Positions 50,301-62,832 of a stretch of DNA of 64,000 nt are shown one piece after another. The stretch's first letter is position 1. The number at the start of each line of letters is the position of its first letter. The DNA comes from an uncultured Pelagibacteraceae bacterium. Lineage in GTDB: Bacteria > Pseudomonadota > Alphaproteobacteria > Pelagibacterales > Pelagibacteraceae. The translations under genes were made by a program, and so were the position numbers. The stretch spans positions 25,769 to 89,768 of the forward strand of contig CABZDS010000003.1 in assembly GCA_902524595.1 (NCBI GenBank). Direction: 5' to 3'. The notes below the pieces were generated by a model. The model was not told the origin of the DNA and did no database searches. It saw nothing but the letters and a program-made list of their open reading frames with translations.

Positions 50301-51454
50301 TTAAACAAAGACTTTCATCAATTTTAAATGGTATAAAAACTAATAAAAAAATAAAAGATGTGGAAGTTAATACAGCTTTATCAGAAGAAATAATAAATAA
50401 TCTCCCCATTTCTGATTTATTTAAAATTACAATGGAAGACCAGGACAAACAATCTTCTTTGTCTCAGATAAAAGACCAATACAACAGTGCAAAACAAGAT
50501 ATTCAAGAGAGATTTGAGGATAAAGTTTTAAAAATTAGACAAGGAGATGATTTATTACCTAGTGTTATGAAAATGGTTAAAGTATTTGTTGCTATAAAGA
50601 GAAGATTGAGGCCAGGTGATAAAATGTCAGGAAGGCACGGCAACAAAGGAGTGGTTAGTAAAATAGTTCCAGTCGAAGACATGCCATACAGAGAAAATGG
50701 TAAACCAGTGGATATAGTTCTCAACCCTTTAGGTGTTCCAAGTAGGATGAATGTTGGTCAGATATTAGAAACACATTTAGGATGGTCATGCACAGAACTT
50801 GGAGAAAAATTAAATCAATTGGTAAATGAAAACCAAAAGAAAATAGAAAAAACAGAAAAAATAAAATCATTTTTAAAAAATGTATATGGAAAAGAAATAT
50901 TTGACGAAGATATTGAGAAATTAAATCAATCAGAGTTTGAGGATTTATGTTCAAACATAAGACATGGAGTTCCAATAGCAACACCAGTATTTGATGGAGC
51001 TAAAGAAAATGATGTTACAAAAATGTTAGAATTAGCAGAGTTGCCTAATTCGGGACAAACTACTCTTTGGGATGGAAGAACAGGGGAGAAATTTGATAGA
51101 CCAGTTACAGTTGGGACTATTTATATGTTAAAACTTCATCATTTAGTAGAAGATAAAATTCACGCTAGATCTACTGGACCATACAGCTTGGTAACACAAC
51201 AACCTTTAGGTGGAAAAGCTCAATTAGGTGGCCAAAGATTTGGAGAAATGGAAGTTTGGGCATTAGAAGCTTATGGAGCATCTTATACACTTCAAGAAAT
51301 TTTAACTGTTAAATCTGATGATGTTGCTGGTAGAGTTAAAGTCTACGAAACTATTGTAAAAGGTGAGGAAAACTTTGAGTCCGGTATACCAGAATCATTT
51401 AACGTTTTAGTTAAAGAAATTAAATCTCTAGCACTAAATGTTGAGTTAAATTAA
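47372..51454 (+). CDS. rpoB: RNA polymerase beta subunit, copy 2
   Basis: 1360 residues, identical to the copy at 19001. Two full-length identical rpoB genes in one chromosome would be very unusual, so this copy's existence depends on the duplication being real. Confidence 0.97.
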   Translation: MQLSFTEKKNIRKSFGKLKESLSIPNLIEVQKNSYKELTEFKKDVEQHLVKGFDRVFKSIFPIEDLNDKATLEYVSYKLEKPKFDVEECIARGLTYSAALKCTLRLVVYEIDQENNTKDVLSAKEQEVYMGEVPMMTNSGTFITNGVQRVVVNQMHRSPGVFFDHDKGKSHASGKLLFNCRVIPNRGSWLDFEFDVKDLLYFRIDRKKKILVSTLLQALGFNKNDIVDEFYRKETLIYDKNLKKWKTKFDPENYKAKNFSEEVIDAKNNKIVVKLGEKINFLTAKKLSNDGLKEIFISSEALYGKFLHRDIIVGEDTFKIGTELNETILSKIVESDIKTIEISKTNSINKGPYLLLSLFNDKNENKNDAITEIYKVLRPGEPPTIEIATQIFNNLFFSSDRYDLSDVGRVKMNSRLELTCSDKITILRNDDILAIIQKMLDLRDGKDEVDDIDHLGNRRVRSVGELVENQARIGVYRMERAIKEKMTTLDVESVMPQDLINAKPLTISLKDFFATSQLSQFMDQTNPLSEITHKRRVSALGPGGLTRERAGFEVRDVHPTHYGRICPIETPEGPNIGLINSLSTYSKINKYGFIESPYKKVKDGIVQSNIEYLSAMEETKFTIAQANSLIDKNGKFTEELVSCRQNLNFILAKPENIDYIDVSPKQLVSVAASLIPFLENDDANRALMGSNMMRQAVPLLKPEAPLVGTGIESDVALDSGVTIVARRDGVVDKIDGKRIVIKASSEKDYSKSGVDIYNLQKFKRSNQNTCINQKPLVRVGDKVKSGDIIADGPSTKVGELALGKNVTVAFMPWQGYNFEDSILISERCVTDDVFTSIHIEEYEVMARDTKLGEEDITRDIPNVNEESLKNLDESGIVYIGAEVKPGDILVGKVTPKGDTASGPEEKLLRSIFGEKAIDVTDTSLKMPSGSGGIVVDVRVFNRHGIDKDERSITIERAEIESVQEDKKVEEEILERSIKQRLSSILNGIKTNKKIKDVEVNTALSEEIINNLPISDLFKITMEDQDKQSSLSQIKDQYNSAKQDIQERFEDKVLKIRQGDDLLPSVMKMVKVFVAIKRRLRPGDKMSGRHGNKGVVSKIVPVEDMPYRENGKPVDIVLNPLGVPSRMNVGQILETHLGWSCTELGEKLNQLVNENQKKIEKTEKIKSFLKNVYGKEIFDEDIEKLNQSEFEDLCSNIRHGVPIATPVFDGAKENDVTKMLELAELPNSGQTTLWDGRTGEKFDRPVTVGTIYMLKLHHLVEDKIHARSTGPYSLVTQQPLGGKAQLGGQRFGEMEVWALEAYGASYTLQEILTVKSDDVAGRVKVYETIVKGEENFESGIPESFNVLVKEIKSLALNVELN

Positions 51455-51455
51455 T

Positions 51456-54400
51456 ATGAGCAAAGAATTAACAGATCTATTTAAATCATCAGAAATTTCA
51501 GAAGCGCAAAATTTTAATAGCATTAAAATAACTCTTGCTAGTCCAGAAAAAATTAAATCTTGGACTTATGGTGAAATAAAAAAACCTGAAACAATAAATT
51601 ATAGAACCTTTAGACCAGAAAAAGATGGATTATTTTGTGCAAGAATATTTGGACCTATAAAGGATTATGAGTGTCTATGTGGTAAGTATAAGAGAATGAA
51701 GTTCAGAGGAATTATATGTGAAAAATGTGGTGTAGAAGTAACAAAATCAAACGTAAGACGTGAAAGAATGGGTCACATTAATTTAGCAACACCTGTCGCT
51801 CATATATGGTTTTTAAAATCGTTACCGAGTAGAATATCTCTTGCAATAGATATGAAGTTAAAAGAGGTTGAAAGAGTACTTTACTTTGAAAACTTTATAG
51901 TTATTGAGCCAGGCTTAACTGGACTTAAGAAGAATCAGCTTTTAGGTGAAGAGGAACTTATAAAATACCAAGATGAATACGGTGAAGAATCGTTTACTGC
52001 AGGTATAGGAGCGGAGGCAATTTTAGAAATACTTAAGTCGATTGATTTAGAACAGGAAAAAGAAGTTTTAATTAAATCAATTAAAGAGACTAAATCAAAA
52101 GTTTCGGAAGAAAGATCAATTAAAAGATTAAAATTAATAGAGTCTTTTATAGAAACTGGAAACAAACCTGAATGGATGATTTTAACAACAATACCCGTGA
52201 TACCGCCAGAACTAAGGCCATTAGTTCCATTGGATGGAGGTAGATTTGCTACATCTGATTTAAATGATTTATACAGAAGAGTAATAAATAGGAATAATCG
52301 TTTGAAAAGATTAATGGATCTAAAAGCTCCTGATATAATTGTAAGAAATGAAAAGCGAATGCTTCAAGAGTCTGTAGATGCATTATTTGACAATGGTAGA
52401 AGAGGGAGAGTAATCACAGGTACAGGAAAAAGACCTCTTAAATCTTTAGCTGAAATGTTAAAAGGTAAGCAAGGTAGATTTAGACAAAACCTATTAGGTA
52501 AAAGAGTAGATTATTCAGGAAGATCTGTGATTGTAGTTGGACCAGATTTAAAATTACATGAATGCGGTCTACCAAAAAAAATGGCTCTAGAATTGTTTAA
52601 ACCGTTTTTGTATGCAAGATTAAATAAACTTGGATTAGCATCTACAATAAAACAAGCCAAGAAACTTGTTGAAAGAGAAAGAAATGAAGTCTGGGATGCT
52701 TTGGAATTAATTGTTAGAGAGCATCCTGTTATATTAAATAGAGCTCCAACATTACATAGACTAGGCGTTCAAGCATTTGAGCCAAAATTAATTGAAGGTA
52801 ACGCAATTGAACTGCATCCATTAACTTGTGCAGCATTTAATGCAGATTTTGATGGAGATCAAATGGCAGTTCACGTACCATTAAGTTTAGAGGCACAATT
52901 AGAAGCAAGAGTATTAATGATGTCTACAAACAATATTTTAAGCCCATCAAATGGCAAACCTATTATTGTTCCAAGTCAGGACATGATTTTAGGTATATAT
53001 TATCTTTCTCAACCTCCATATCAAACAGATAGAGTAGAAGGATATTTTGTAAATACCTCAGAGATAGAACATGCTCTAGAAATTGGTCAAATTAAAGTTC
53101 ATTCAAGAATTGTTTCAAGATTTGCTACAATTGATGAAAAAGGCAATTCCAAATATGAAAAACATATTAGTACAGCTGGAAGATTTTTATTAGCAAACTT
53201 AATTCCAAAAAATATAAATAATAAATTTGCTTTAGTTGACAGATTATTGCCAAAGAAAATAGTTTCTGAAGTTATTGATCATGTTTTCCGATTTTCTGGA
53301 CAGAAAAGTACAGTAATATTTTGTGACAAATTAAAGGACCTGGGATTTAAACACGCTTTTAAAGCAGGAATATCATTTGGTAAAGACGATTTAGTAATAC
53401 CAGATAACAAACAACAATTAATTGATGAAACTAAAAAACTTATTTCTGATTATGAAAATCAATATGCAGAAGGATTAATAACTAGAGGTGAAAAATACAA
53501 TAAAGTTATTGATGCGTGGTCGAAATGCACAGATAAAGTAGCTTCAGAAATGATGAAAAGAATTTCTGCAACAGAAATGACTGAAGATGGTCTAAAAATT
53601 AATTCTGTATTTATGATGGCAGATAGTGGAGCTAGAGGTTCAGCAGCTCAAATGAAACAGTTAGCTGGTATGAGAGGTTTAATTGCAAAACCATCTGGAG
53701 AAATAATAGAATCTCCAATTACATCAAACTTTAAAGAAGGGTTAACTGCATTAGAATATTTTAACTCAACACATGGTGCTCGAAAAGGACTAGCTGATAC
53801 TGCATTAAAGACTGCAAGTTCTGGATACTTAACAAGGAGACTTTGTGATGTTGCTCAAGATTTAACAATTACTCAAGTTAAATGTGATAACCCAAGTTTC
53901 ATAAAACTTACAGAGGTCTTAGAAGGTGGAAATATAATGGTTAGCTTATCTGAAAGAGCTCTTGGAAGAGTAACAGCAAAAGATGTAAAAAATCCGTTAA
54001 CAGGTGAAGTTTTAATAAAGAAGAATAGCATGATCGATGAGGCTGCATGTGAAAAAATTGACTCTGCAGGTGTAAAAAACTTGAATGTTTATTCGGTAAT
54101 GACATGTAGTTTGAAAGAAGGTGTATGTGCAACTTGTTATGGAAGAGATTTATCAAGAGGTAAAATGGTACATGTTGGTGAAGCAATTGGAATGATATCA
54201 GCTCAATCTATTGGCGAGCCAGGAACTCAGCTTACAATGAGAACTTTTCACGTTGGAGGAACTGCATCAGTGAAACAAGACTCTCAAATAGTATCTAACA
54301 ATAATGGTATATTAAAGATTGTTAACACAAATCTATTAGTAGACTCAAAAAAGAATTTAATTGTAATGGGAAGAAATACAGAATTATCTATAGAAGATGA

Positions 54401-55619
54401 TAATGGATTACAAGTAGCTGCTTATAAGGTTCCATATGGATCAAAACTTTTCTTTGAGAATGGAGATAAAGTTAAAAAAGGATCAAAAATATGTGAATGG
54501 GATCCATATACAACGCCTGTTATTGCTGAAAAAGATGGAATAGCAAATTATGTAGATTTAATAGATGGTGTATCAATTGCGGAAACAACTGATGATGCAA
54601 CTGGAATTTCTACAAAAGCTGTAGTTGATTGGAAAACACAATCTAAGAATACTGATTTAAAACCAAGAATTACATTAAGAGATGCAAAAGGAAATGTAGT
54701 TAAAAAAGCTGATGACAATGAAGCAAGATACTACTTAGTACCAGACTCAATTTTATCTGTTAAAGATGGTCAAAAAATTTCAGCTGGTGATGTAATAGCC
54801 AGATTACCTAAAGAGACAACGAAGACTAAAGATATTACAGGAGGTCTCCCAAGAGTTGCTGAATTATTTGAAGCAAGAAAAGCAAAAGATAGTGCAATTA
54901 TTGCAGAAAATGATGGTAAAGTAATATTTGGCAAAGAGGTAAGAGGTAAACAGAGAGTAACAATTGAATCCGAAAATGGTGATACTTCAAGTTACTTAAT
55001 TCCAAAAGGAAAACATATTAATTTTAATCAAGGGGAAAAAATTAAAAAAGGTGAGTACCTGTTAGATGGTCAACCATTACCACATGATATTCTTAGAATA
55101 TTAGGTATTGAAGAATTAACTGAATATTTCGTTAATCAGGTACAAGATGTTTACAGATTACAAGGTGTAATCATAAATGATAAGCACATAGAAGTTATCC
55201 TTAGACAAATGCTGAAAAAAGTTGAAGTTAAAACCCAAGGTGACAGCTCATTACTTCCTGGAGAAATTATTGATAGAATAAGATTTGAAAATATGAATGA
55301 GCAACTTGTTAAAGATGGTAAAAATCCTGCTATTGGAGAGAGGGTTTTAATGGGAATAACTAAAGCTTCCCTTCAAACAGAGTCATTCATTTCAGCTGCT
55401 TCTTTCCAAGAAACTACAAGAGTTCTAACAGACGCTGCTATTAAAGGTAAGGTAGATAAGTTATCAGGATTAAAAGAAAATGTTATTGTTGGTAGATTAG
55501 TTCCTGCTGGAACTGGATCTGTTAAAAATTTGTGGAACAAAAAAGCTCGTTTAGATGATGAAAAATTCATTGCTGAAAATGAAAAGATAGAGCAAGCAGA
55601 AAACCCTGTAAATCAATAA
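51456..55619 (+). CDS. rpoC: RNA polymerase beta' subunit, copy 2
   Basis: 1387 residues, identical to the copy at 23085, including the NADFDGDQ catalytic loop and both zinc sites. Confidence 0.97.
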   Translation: MSKELTDLFKSSEISEAQNFNSIKITLASPEKIKSWTYGEIKKPETINYRTFRPEKDGLFCARIFGPIKDYECLCGKYKRMKFRGIICEKCGVEVTKSNVRRERMGHINLATPVAHIWFLKSLPSRISLAIDMKLKEVERVLYFENFIVIEPGLTGLKKNQLLGEEELIKYQDEYGEESFTAGIGAEAILEILKSIDLEQEKEVLIKSIKETKSKVSEERSIKRLKLIESFIETGNKPEWMILTTIPVIPPELRPLVPLDGGRFATSDLNDLYRRVINRNNRLKRLMDLKAPDIIVRNEKRMLQESVDALFDNGRRGRVITGTGKRPLKSLAEMLKGKQGRFRQNLLGKRVDYSGRSVIVVGPDLKLHECGLPKKMALELFKPFLYARLNKLGLASTIKQAKKLVERERNEVWDALELIVREHPVILNRAPTLHRLGVQAFEPKLIEGNAIELHPLTCAAFNADFDGDQMAVHVPLSLEAQLEARVLMMSTNNILSPSNGKPIIVPSQDMILGIYYLSQPPYQTDRVEGYFVNTSEIEHALEIGQIKVHSRIVSRFATIDEKGNSKYEKHISTAGRFLLANLIPKNINNKFALVDRLLPKKIVSEVIDHVFRFSGQKSTVIFCDKLKDLGFKHAFKAGISFGKDDLVIPDNKQQLIDETKKLISDYENQYAEGLITRGEKYNKVIDAWSKCTDKVASEMMKRISATEMTEDGLKINSVFMMADSGARGSAAQMKQLAGMRGLIAKPSGEIIESPITSNFKEGLTALEYFNSTHGARKGLADTALKTASSGYLTRRLCDVAQDLTITQVKCDNPSFIKLTEVLEGGNIMVSLSERALGRVTAKDVKNPLTGEVLIKKNSMIDEAACEKIDSAGVKNLNVYSVMTCSLKEGVCATCYGRDLSRGKMVHVGEAIGMISAQSIGEPGTQLTMRTFHVGGTASVKQDSQIVSNNNGILKIVNTNLLVDSKKNLIVMGRNTELSIEDDNGLQVAAYKVPYGSKLFFENGDKVKKGSKICEWDPYTTPVIAEKDGIANYVDLIDGVSIAETTDDATGISTKAVVDWKTQSKNTDLKPRITLRDAKGNVVKKADDNEARYYLVPDSILSVKDGQKISAGDVIARLPKETTKTKDITGGLPRVAELFEARKAKDSAIIAENDGKVIFGKEVRGKQRVTIESENGDTSSYLIPKGKHINFNQGEKIKKGEYLLDGQPLPHDILRILGIEELTEYFVNQVQDVYRLQGVIINDKHIEVILRQMLKKVEVKTQGDSSLLPGEIIDRIRFENMNEQLVKDGKNPAIGERVLMGITKASLQTESFISAASFQETTRVLTDAAIKGKVDKLSGLKENVIVGRLVPAGTGSVKNLWNKKARLDDEKFIAENEKIEQAENPVNQ

Positions 55620-55776
55620 AAAAACGTCATTTTTCCTTGTCTTTTAATTTGACAAATGGAATTTCTATAGTAATTTGTGCGTGTTTTTGGTTGGAATGTA
55701 GTGTCTTGTTCACTAAACGCTGCCACAAATAACATGACAGTTATTTCCTCTAAATTCAAACTAATATAAAAATTTT
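55620..55776 (+). promoter_or_regulatory. rpoC-rpsL intergenic region, copy 2
   Basis: Identical to 27249-27405. It contains the same ttgaca hexamer and no convincing partner at standard spacing. If a promoter for rpsL-rpsG-fusA lies here, it is the one driving the intact rpsG and fusA. Confidence 0.35.
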
Positions 55777-56148
55777 ATGCCAACAATTAACCAATTGTTA
55801 AGAAAAGGAAGAGATAAACAAATTTCCAGGAACAAAGTTCCTGCACTTCAAAAACAACCTCTGAAAAGAGGTGTTTGTGTTAAAGTTTATACAACGACTC
55901 CAAAAAAACCAAATTCTGCATTAAGGAAAGTAGCAAGAGTTAGATTATCAAATGGTTTTGAAGTTACAGCTTATATACCTGGAGAAGGCCATAATTTACA
56001 AGAGCATTCTGTAGTACTGATAAGAGGTGGACGTGTTAAAGATTTGCCTGGTGTTAGATATCATATTCTTCGCGGCAACTTAGATACCCAAGGTGTTGCA
56101 AATAGAAAACAAAGACGTTCTCTATACGGAACAAAAAAAGGTAAATAA
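55777..56148 (+). CDS. rpsL: ribosomal protein S12, copy 2
   Basis: 123 residues, identical to the copy at 27406; here it leads into a complete rpsG and fusA. Confidence 0.98.
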   Translation: MPTINQLLRKGRDKQISRNKVPALQKQPLKRGVCVKVYTTTPKKPNSALRKVARVRLSNGFEVTAYIPGEGHNLQEHSVVLIRGGRVKDLPGVRYHILRGNLDTQGVANRKQRRSLYGTKKGK

Positions 56149-56150
56149 AG

Positions 56151-56621
56151 ATGTCTAGAAAAAGAAAAGCTCCAAAAAAAATTCCTATTGTTGATCCTAA
56201 ATACAAATCTGTAATAATACCAAAATTAATAAATTCAATAATGTTAGATGGTAAAAAAACTATTGCTGAAAAAATAGTTTATGATGCTATTGACAAGATA
56301 AAATCAAAATCTAAAGATGAACCTCTTACAGTGTTTAATGATGCAATAAATAATGTAAGACCAAACGTTGAAGTTAGATCTAGAAGAGTTGGAGGAGCCA
56401 CATATCAAGTTCCTGTAGAAGTTAAAGCTAAAAGATCCCAAGCATTAGCATTGAGATGGATTATTGATGCATCAAGAAAAAGAAAAGACAAAAAAATGTC
56501 TGATAAACTATTTAACGAAATTTTTGATGCTTATCAAAAACGAGGTTCAGCAATAAAAAAGAAAGAGGATACACATAAAATGGCAGAGTCAAATAAAGCT
56601 TTTGCACATTTTAGATGGTAA
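56151..56621 (+). CDS. rpsG: ribosomal protein S7, complete
   Basis: 156 residues, full length, with conserved [17 protein letters not shown] and [12 protein letters not shown]. Binds the 3' major domain of 16S rRNA and, in many bacteria, represses its own operon. The first 177 bp are within the duplication; the rest is unique to this locus. Confidence 0.98.
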   Translation: MSRKRKAPKKIPIVDPKYKSVIIPKLINSIMLDGKKTIAEKIVYDAIDKIKSKSKDEPLTVFNDAINNVRPNVEVRSRRVGGATYQVPVEVKAKRSQALALRWIIDASRKRKDKKMSDKLFNEIFDAYQKRGSAIKKKEDTHKMAESNKAFAHFRW

Positions 56622-56626
56622 ATGAT

Positions 56627-58702
56627 ATGGCAAAAACTCATACACTAAGTAAATATAGAAATATTGGTATCATGGCCCATATAGATGCTGGTAAAACCAC
56701 AACTACAGAAAGAATTTTATATTATACAGGCAAGAGTCATAAAATTGGTGAAGTTCATGATGGTGCTGCCACGATGGATTGGATGGAGCAAGAGCAAGAA
56801 AGAGGTATTACAATAACATCAGCTGCAACTACTTGTTTTTGGAGAGAGCACCGAATAAATATTATTGATACTCCTGGACACGTTGATTTTACAATTGAAG
56901 TTGAACGATCTTTAAAAGTTTTAGACGGTGCTGTTGCAGTATTTGATGGTGTTGCCGGTGTCGAACCACAATCTGAAACAGTTTGGAGACAAGCTGATAA
57001 ATATAAAGTTCCAAGAATTTGTTTTGTAAATAAACTTGATAGGACTGGTGCAGACTTCTTTAGATGTGTGGATATGATTAAAGATAGACTTGGAGCCAAA
57101 CCTTTAGTTATGCAGGTGCCAATTGGAATAGAGGCATCATTACAAGGTGTTGTTGATTTAGTTAAAATGAAAGCAATTGTTTGGAAAAATGAAGACCTTG
57201 GCGCTGAATGGGAAGAAAAAGATATACCAGATGATCTCAAAGAAACATGTGATAAATACAGACAAGAATTAGTTGAGACAGCTGTTGAGCAAGATGAAAA
57301 ACTAATGGAAGCCTATTTAAGTGGTGAGGAAATTAAACAAGAGGATTTGATTAAATGTGTGAGAAAAGGCTGTTTAAATTTTGAGTTTGTGCCAGTTTTA
57401 ACGGGTTCTGCTTTTAAAAATAAAGGTGTGCAACCTTTATTAGACGCGGTCGTAGATTATTTGCCAAGTCCAGAAGATTTAGGTTCTATTATGGGCACAA
57501 AACCAGGATCTGATGAAGAAATTGAAATGAAATTTGAGGATAGTGCTCCATTTTCCGCTTTAGCTTTCAAAGTAGCAACAGACCCATTTGTTGGAAGTCT
57601 TACATTTATTAGAATTTATTCAGGTACAGTTAAATCAGGAACTGGAGTTTATAATACATCATCAGATAAAGAGGAAAGAGTTGGAAGAATGCTTCTTATG
57701 CATGCAAATTCAAGAGAAGACATTAAAGAAGCAAGTGCAGGTGATATAGTTGCTCTAGCAGGTCTTAAAAATACAATAACTGGTCATACATTAGCTAATA
57801 AAGATGCTCCAGTGTTACTTGAACCTATGGAATTTCCAGATCCAGTTATAGAAATTGCAGTTGAGCCAAAATCAAAAGCCGATCAAGAAAAAATGGGTGA
57901 AGCATTAGGAAGATTAGCTAAAGAAGATCCTTCTTTTAGAGTTTCATCAGACGAAGAGTCAGGTCAAATAATAATTAAAGGAATGGGCGAATTACATTTA
58001 GATATTATTGTTGATAGAATGAAAAGAGAATTTAAAGTTGAGGCAAATGTAGGCGCACCTCAAGTTGCATACAGAGAAACAATATTAAATGCTGCTGAGT
58101 TTGATTATACACACAAAAAACAGAGTGGTGGAGCAGGACAGTTTGCCAGAGTAAAATTATCTGTTGAACCACTAGAACCAGGCAAAGGTAGAGAAGTTGA
58201 AAGTAAAATAAAAGGTGGAGCAATACCAAAGGAATTTATACCGGGTGTTGAAAAAGGAGTAGAGACAATAGCTGATGGTGGTATTCTAGCTGGATTTCCT
58301 TTAATTGATTATAAAGTTACAATTTTAGATGGTTTACACCACGATGTTGACTCAAGTGTATTAGCTTTTGAGCTAGCTTCAAGGCAATGTTTTAAAGAAG
58401 CATGTGCAAGAGGAACTTTAAAACTTTTAGAACCAGTTATGAGAGTTGAAGTTGTTACACCTGAGGACTATATGGGAGATGTGATTGGAGATTTAAATAG
58501 TAGACGAGGTCAAATAAATACCCAGGAACAAAGAGGAAATGCAACAGTTATTACTGCAATGGTACCATTAGCAAATATGTTTGGTTATATAAACAGCTTA
58601 AGATCAATGTCACAAGGTAGAGCTCAATACTCAATGTTTTTTGATCATTACGATAAAGTTCCACAAAATGTGCAAGACGAGGTAATCAAGAAAACAGGTT
58701 AA
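56627..58702 (+). CDS. fusA: elongation factor G
   Basis: 691 residues from ATG 56627; an in-frame ATG at 56615 lies inside the end of rpsG. Translocation GTPase with G1 [12 protein letters not shown] near residue 17, [26 protein letters not shown], and domains II-V through [12 protein letters not shown]. rpsJ follows after 2 nt with no tuf in between. Confidence 0.98.
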   Translation: MAKTHTLSKYRNIGIMAHIDAGKTTTTERILYYTGKSHKIGEVHDGAATMDWMEQEQERGITITSAATTCFWREHRINIIDTPGHVDFTIEVERSLKVLDGAVAVFDGVAGVEPQSETVWRQADKYKVPRICFVNKLDRTGADFFRCVDMIKDRLGAKPLVMQVPIGIEASLQGVVDLVKMKAIVWKNEDLGAEWEEKDIPDDLKETCDKYRQELVETAVEQDEKLMEAYLSGEEIKQEDLIKCVRKGCLNFEFVPVLTGSAFKNKGVQPLLDAVVDYLPSPEDLGSIMGTKPGSDEEIEMKFEDSAPFSALAFKVATDPFVGSLTFIRIYSGTVKSGTGVYNTSSDKEERVGRMLLMHANSREDIKEASAGDIVALAGLKNTITGHTLANKDAPVLLEPMEFPDPVIEIAVEPKSKADQEKMGEALGRLAKEDPSFRVSSDEESGQIIIKGMGELHLDIIVDRMKREFKVEANVGAPQVAYRETILNAAEFDYTHKKQSGGAGQFARVKLSVEPLEPGKGREVESKIKGGAIPKEFIPGVEKGVETIADGGILAGFPLIDYKVTILDGLHHDVDSSVLAFELASRQCFKEACARGTLKLLEPVMRVEVVTPEDYMGDVIGDLNSRRGQINTQEQRGNATVITAMVPLANMFGYINSLRSMSQGRAQYSMFFDHYDKVPQNVQDEVIKKTG

Positions 58703-58704
58703 TT

Positions 58705-59013
58705 ATGGACAAACAAAATATTAGAATAAAACTACGTGCTTATGACAATAAGGTTCTTGATCAATCCACTGAGGAGATTGTGAATACTGTTAAAAGAACG
58801 GGAGCCAATATCAAAGGTCCAATACCATTACCCACAAAAATAGAAAGATATACAGTTCTAAGATCACCTCATATAGATAAAAAAAGTAGAGAACAATTCG
58901 AAACCAGAACACATAAAAGATTAATCGATATAATCGAACCCACACCTGCTACAGTAGAAGCATTAATGAAGCTTGATTTAGCATCAGGTGTTGATGTGGA
59001 GATTAAGATATAA
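58705..59013 (+). CDS. rpsJ: ribosomal protein S10
   Basis: 102 residues with [16 protein letters not shown] and [20 protein letters not shown]. First gene of the S10 operon; also the contact for NusB/NusG in transcription-translation coupling. It overlaps rplC by one base. Confidence 0.98.
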   Translation: MDKQNIRIKLRAYDNKVLDQSTEEIVNTVKRTGANIKGPIPLPTKIERYTVLRSPHIDKKSREQFETRTHKRLIDIIEPTPATVEALMKLDLASGVDVEIKI

Positions 59014-59723
59014 TGGATAATTTAGCTTTAATTGGAAAAAAAATTGGAATGTCCAGAGAATTTTTTAAAACTGGTCAATCCGTTCCCGTGACTGTGTTAA
59101 AAATGGAAACTGGTAGAGTTATAAATGTTATTAATAAAGAAACCCGTGGTTACAGCGCTGTACAAATAGGGTTTGGAAAAATTAAAAACTCTAAATTAAC
59201 AAAATCTATGAAAGGTTATTTTACAAAGAAAAATACAGAACCAAAAAAGACTTTAAAGGAGTTTAGACTAGAAAACACTGAGAATTTCAAAGAAGGAAAT
59301 GAAATTGGACTAGAAATATTTGAGAATGTTAAATTTGTTGATGTTAGATCTAAAACAATTGGTAAAGGATTTGCAGGGGCAATGAAAAGACATAATTTTG
59401 GTGGTTTAAGAGCATCGCATGGTGTATCGATCTCACACAGAGCTCATGGTTCAACTGGTCAGAATCAAGATCCAGGCAAAGTGTTTAAAGGAAAAAAAAT
59501 GGCTGGCCATATGGGAGATAAAATTAGAACTATTCAAAATATTGAAATCATAAAAACTGACAAAGAAAACAATTTACTATTTCTGAAAGGTTCTATTCCT
59601 GGATCAAAAAATACAGAAGTTTTAATCAAAAAATCAGTCAAAAATATTAATCGAATGTCAATTGAAGAAAAAATTGAACAAATTGAAAAACAAAAAAAAT
59701 CAGCTGATAAAAAGAAAAAATAA
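59013..59723 (+). CDS. rplC: ribosomal protein L3
   Basis: 236 residues, about 25 longer than the E. coli protein because of a Lys/Glu-rich C-terminal tail. Core motifs [49 protein letters not shown] are present (split across about 120-165). Early assembly protein near the peptidyl-transferase centre. Confidence 0.97.
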   Translation: MDNLALIGKKIGMSREFFKTGQSVPVTVLKMETGRVINVINKETRGYSAVQIGFGKIKNSKLTKSMKGYFTKKNTEPKKTLKEFRLENTENFKEGNEIGLEIFENVKFVDVRSKTIGKGFAGAMKRHNFGGLRASHGVSISHRAHGSTGQNQDPGKVFKGKKMAGHMGDKIRTIQNIEIIKTDKENNLLFLKGSIPGSKNTEVLIKKSVKNINRMSIEEKIEQIEKQKKSADKKKK

Positions 59724-60347
59724 ATGAAAATAGATAAATTAAGTATTAATGGAAAAAAACAGAGCATAGAAGTATTGGATAAAATTTTTAGTGCTAAAGT
59801 TAACAATCAATTAGTAAGTGGTGCTATCTATAAATTAAACTCAAACTTTAAAGGTAGAAAAGCAAAGACAAAGCAAAGAAATGAAATAACTGGCTCAACA
59901 TCTAAAATTTACTCACAAAAAGGAACTGGTAATGCAAGACACTCTAGTAAAAAGGCTCCAATATTTGTAGGCGGAGGAATAGCTCATGGACCAAAAGGTC
60001 AGGATAATTATAAAACTAGAAAGTTGAACAAGAGTGAAAAAAAAATGAGTATAGCCTCACTAATTACTAAAAAAAATAAATCTAATAACGTAATTATTTT
60101 TGATGATTTTGGTAAAAAAATTGAAAAAACAAAAGAAATGTTTGAACTTTTAAAGAAATTTGATGCAAATAACTCATTATTAATCGTAGATACAAAATCA
60201 AAAGATAATATCTTAAGATCAACCAAAAATATTCCTAATGTCAAATTAACAGATGCAAATCATTTTAGTGCATTTGATTTAGTTAAATATAAAAAAATTA
60301 TTTTTACTGAGAGTTCAGTTAAAGAATTGGAAAAAAGGTATCAATAA
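59724..60347 (+). CDS. rplD: ribosomal protein L4
   Basis: 207 residues with the exit-tunnel loop region RKAKTKQRNEITGSTSKIYSQKGTGNARHS (within about 45-75) and GGGIAHGPKGQDNY. It lines the exit tunnel. Stop and next start overlap by one base. Confidence 0.97.
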   Translation: MKIDKLSINGKKQSIEVLDKIFSAKVNNQLVSGAIYKLNSNFKGRKAKTKQRNEITGSTSKIYSQKGTGNARHSSKKAPIFVGGGIAHGPKGQDNYKTRKLNKSEKKMSIASLITKKNKSNNVIIFDDFGKKIEKTKEMFELLKKFDANNSLLIVDTKSKDNILRSTKNIPNVKLTDANHFSAFDLVKYKKIIFTESSVKELEKRYQ

Positions 60348-60640
60348 TGGATAAACTAAGCTTGTACGATAAAATCTTATTTCCTGTTGTAACTGAAAAA
60401 TCAACAAATTTATCAGAACAAAATAAAATTGTTTTTAAGGTACCTCAAAGTGCTAATAAAAAAACTTTAAAAGGTTCAATTGAAAAAATTTTTAAAGTTA
60501 ATGTAACAAAAATAAATATTATTAATAAAAAAACACTAATTAAAGCTACTAGAGGAAAAAAAATTAAAAAGAAAGGTTTTAAAAAAGCTATTATTACTCT
60601 TAAAAAAGGACAAAATATTGATTTGACAACAGGAATTTAA
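60347..60640 (+). CDS. rplW: ribosomal protein L23
   Basis: 97 residues with the family start YDKILFPVVTEKSTNLSEQNK and the NKKTLKGSIEKIFKVNV strand. Sits at the tunnel exit and docks trigger factor and SRP. Confidence 0.96.
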   Translation: MDKLSLYDKILFPVVTEKSTNLSEQNKIVFKVPQSANKKTLKGSIEKIFKVNVTKINIINKKTLIKATRGKKIKKKGFKKAIITLKKGQNIDLTTGI

Positions 60641-60643
60641 CTT

Positions 60644-61477
60644 ATGGCATTAAAAACATTTAAACCTTATACAAAATCGACCAGGGGCACTATCTTAACT
60701 AGTAGAGAGGGTTTATGGAAGGGTAAGCCGTTTAAACCATTAACAAGCGCAAATTACTCATCTAAGGGAAGAAATAATTATGGACGAATAACTTCAAGAA
60801 ATCATGGTGGTGGACATAAGCATAAGTATAGAAAAATTGATTTTTATAGAAAAAAGAATGATATGAAGGCAATTGTAGAGAGAATTGAATACGATCCAAA
60901 CAGATCATGTCACATAATGTTGGTTAAATATGAGGATAATCAAAAGTTTTATTACCTGGCTCCACAAAAAATAAAAGTTGGAGATCATGTGCAAAATGGA
61001 TCTTCTGCAGAAATTAAAATTGGGAATTGCTTACCATTAAAAGACATTCCAGTAGGTATAGATATTCATAATGTTGAAATTCAACCAGGTGCAGGTGGAA
61101 AAATAGCAAGAGCAGCAGGTTCTTCAGTTACAATTTCAGGTATAGATGGAAATTACTCAATTATAAAAATGACTTCTGGTGAAGTTAGAAAAATTGACTC
61201 AAGATCACTTGCAACAATTGGAGTATTGTCTAATCCAGATCAAAAAAATATTAAAATTGGTAAAGCAGGTAGATCAAGATGGTTGGGAAGAAGGCCGCAT
61301 ACCAGAGGAGTTGTTAAAAATCCTGTAGACCACCCACATGGTGGAGGTGAGGGTAAATCCGCAGGTGGAAGACATCCTGTTTCTCCAACTGGACAATCAG
61401 CCAAAGGGTTAAAAACAAGAGACAATAAGAGAACTGATAAATTTATAATTAGAAGAAGAAAGAAAAAGAGAGCTTAA
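60644..61477 (+). CDS. rplB: ribosomal protein L2
   Basis: 277 residues with the hallmarks GRITSRNHGGGHKHKYR and VVKNPVDHPHGGGEGKS; the conserved histidine of the latter is important for peptidyl-transferase activity. Standard length. Confidence 0.98.
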   Translation: MALKTFKPYTKSTRGTILTSREGLWKGKPFKPLTSANYSSKGRNNYGRITSRNHGGGHKHKYRKIDFYRKKNDMKAIVERIEYDPNRSCHIMLVKYEDNQKFYYLAPQKIKVGDHVQNGSSAEIKIGNCLPLKDIPVGIDIHNVEIQPGAGGKIARAAGSSVTISGIDGNYSIIKMTSGEVRKIDSRSLATIGVLSNPDQKNIKIGKAGRSRWLGRRPHTRGVVKNPVDHPHGGGEGKSAGGRHPVSPTGQSAKGLKTRDNKRTDKFIIRRRKKKRA

Positions 61478-61480
61478 TTT

Positions 61481-61789
61481 ATGGCAAGATCTGTTTGGAA
61501 AGGACCGTTTGTTGAGGAAAGTTTAATAAAAAAAGTAGAAAAGATTAAAAACGATCCTAACAAAAAACCAATTAAAACTTGGTCTAGAAAGTCTACAATA
61601 ATACCAGACTTTGTAGGATTTAGTTTTTTAATCTATAACGGCAAAAAATTTATACCAATAACTGTATCTGAAGATATGGTAGGGCATAAATTCGGAGAAT
61701 TTGCACCAACAAGACAATTTTTCGGTCATACGCCAGCTGACAAAAAAGCAAAAGTTGAGGGTGGAGCAAAAGGAGCTGATAAGAAATAA
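61481..61789 (+). CDS. rpsS: ribosomal protein S19
   Basis: 102 residues with [34 protein letters not shown] and [16 protein letters not shown]. It forms the head of the small subunit with S13. Confidence 0.98.
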   Translation: MARSVWKGPFVEESLIKKVEKIKNDPNKKPIKTWSRKSTIIPDFVGFSFLIYNGKKFIPITVSEDMVGHKFGEFAPTRQFFGHTPADKKAKVEGGAKGADKK

Positions 61790-61791
61790 AT

Positions 61792-62187
61792 ATGAATAAG
61801 AAAAAAGATATAGATTTAAAGCAAGTTAGATCGATAAATAAAAATGTTAGATCTAGTGTAAGAAAGTTAAAACCAATACTTAAATCAATAATTGGTAAAA
61901 AAGTAGAAACTGCTATTAGAGATTTATCTTTCTCTGAAAAAAGAATATCAAAAGATGTCAAAAAAACCATCTCATCAGCAATTGCGAATGCCGAAAATAA
62001 TTTTCAATACGATATTGACAATTTAGTAGTTAAAGAAGCATTTTGTGGAAAACAGATAATAATGAAAAGGTTTAGAGCAAGAGCAAAGGGCCGTGCTGCA
62101 GAAATAATGAAACCGTACTCAAATGTAACAATAGTTTTGAGTGAACAAATGAAACAAAAAGAGAAGGAACATGGGACAAAAGGTTAA
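61792..62187 (+). CDS. rplV: ribosomal protein L22
   Basis: 131 residues. The N-terminus is longer than in E. coli, then [18 protein letters not shown] and the tunnel hairpin with [18 protein letters not shown]. Its end overlaps rpsC by 17 nt. Confidence 0.95.
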   Translation: MNKKKDIDLKQVRSINKNVRSSVRKLKPILKSIIGKKVETAIRDLSFSEKRISKDVKKTISSAIANAENNFQYDIDNLVVKEAFCGKQIIMKRFRARAKGRAAEIMKPYSNVTIVLSEQMKQKEKEHGTKG

Positions 62188-62830
62188 TCCAGTTGGTTTA
62201 AGGTTAGGAATTAATAGAGGTTGGGATTCTGTTTGGTACGCAAAGAAACGAGATTTTGGAAACTATTTAATTGAAGACTTCAGAATTAGAGAGTTCATTA
62301 AAAAAAATGTAATTAATTCTGGAGTGTCAAAAGTGATGATAGAAAGATCAGCAAAAAAATGTTTTGTAACAATCTATACTTCCAGACCTGGATTTGTAAT
62401 TGGAAAAAAAGGGAGTGATATTGAAAAAATAAAAGGAAGATTATCAAGATTGAGTGCTAACGAAATAGTGCTAAATATCAAAGAAGTAAAAAAACCTGAG
62501 ACAAATTCGTTTTTAGTTGCTGAGAATATTGCTCAACAATTAGTTAAACGTGTTTCATACAGAAGAGCAATGAAGAGAGCAATGCAATCAGCATTAAGAT
62601 TAGGAGCAAAAGGAATTAAAGTATCTTGCAGTGGAAGATTGGGTGGAAATGAAATTGCAAGGACAGAATGGTTAAGAGACGGTAGTATCCCATCTCATAC
62701 ATTAAGAGCAGATATTGATTATGCTGAAGCTGAAGCTTTAACCACTTACGGGATAATTGGTATAAAAGTTTGGATATATAAAGGCGAAATTTTTACAAAA
62801 GAATTTAGTCAAGAAAGGAATAAAAAATAA
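62171..62830 (+). CDS. rpsC: ribosomal protein S3
   Basis: 219 residues starting [20 protein letters not shown]. The KH domain has [16 protein letters not shown] and the C-terminal domain has [16 protein letters not shown]. It lies at the mRNA entry channel. The start inside rplV is the standard MGQK start. Confidence 0.98.
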   Translation: MGQKVNPVGLRLGINRGWDSVWYAKKRDFGNYLIEDFRIREFIKKNVINSGVSKVMIERSAKKCFVTIYTSRPGFVIGKKGSDIEKIKGRLSRLSANEIVLNIKEVKKPETNSFLVAENIAQQLVKRVSYRRAMKRAMQSALRLGAKGIKVSCSGRLGGNEIARTEWLRDGSIPSHTLRADIDYAEAEALTTYGIIGIKVWIYKGEIFTKEFSQERNKK

Positions 62831-62832
62831 TA

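Larger units (their letters stand above)
44014..56327 (+). repeat. 12,314-bp direct duplication, copy 2
   Basis: Collinear copy of 15643-27956 with no indel; every protein and compared gap is identical. The left end fuses tuf codon 237 to reversed rpsK. At the right end the copy continues as intact rpsG, so this copy carries the natural downstream junction while copy 1 carries the natural upstream one. Confidence 0.97.
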
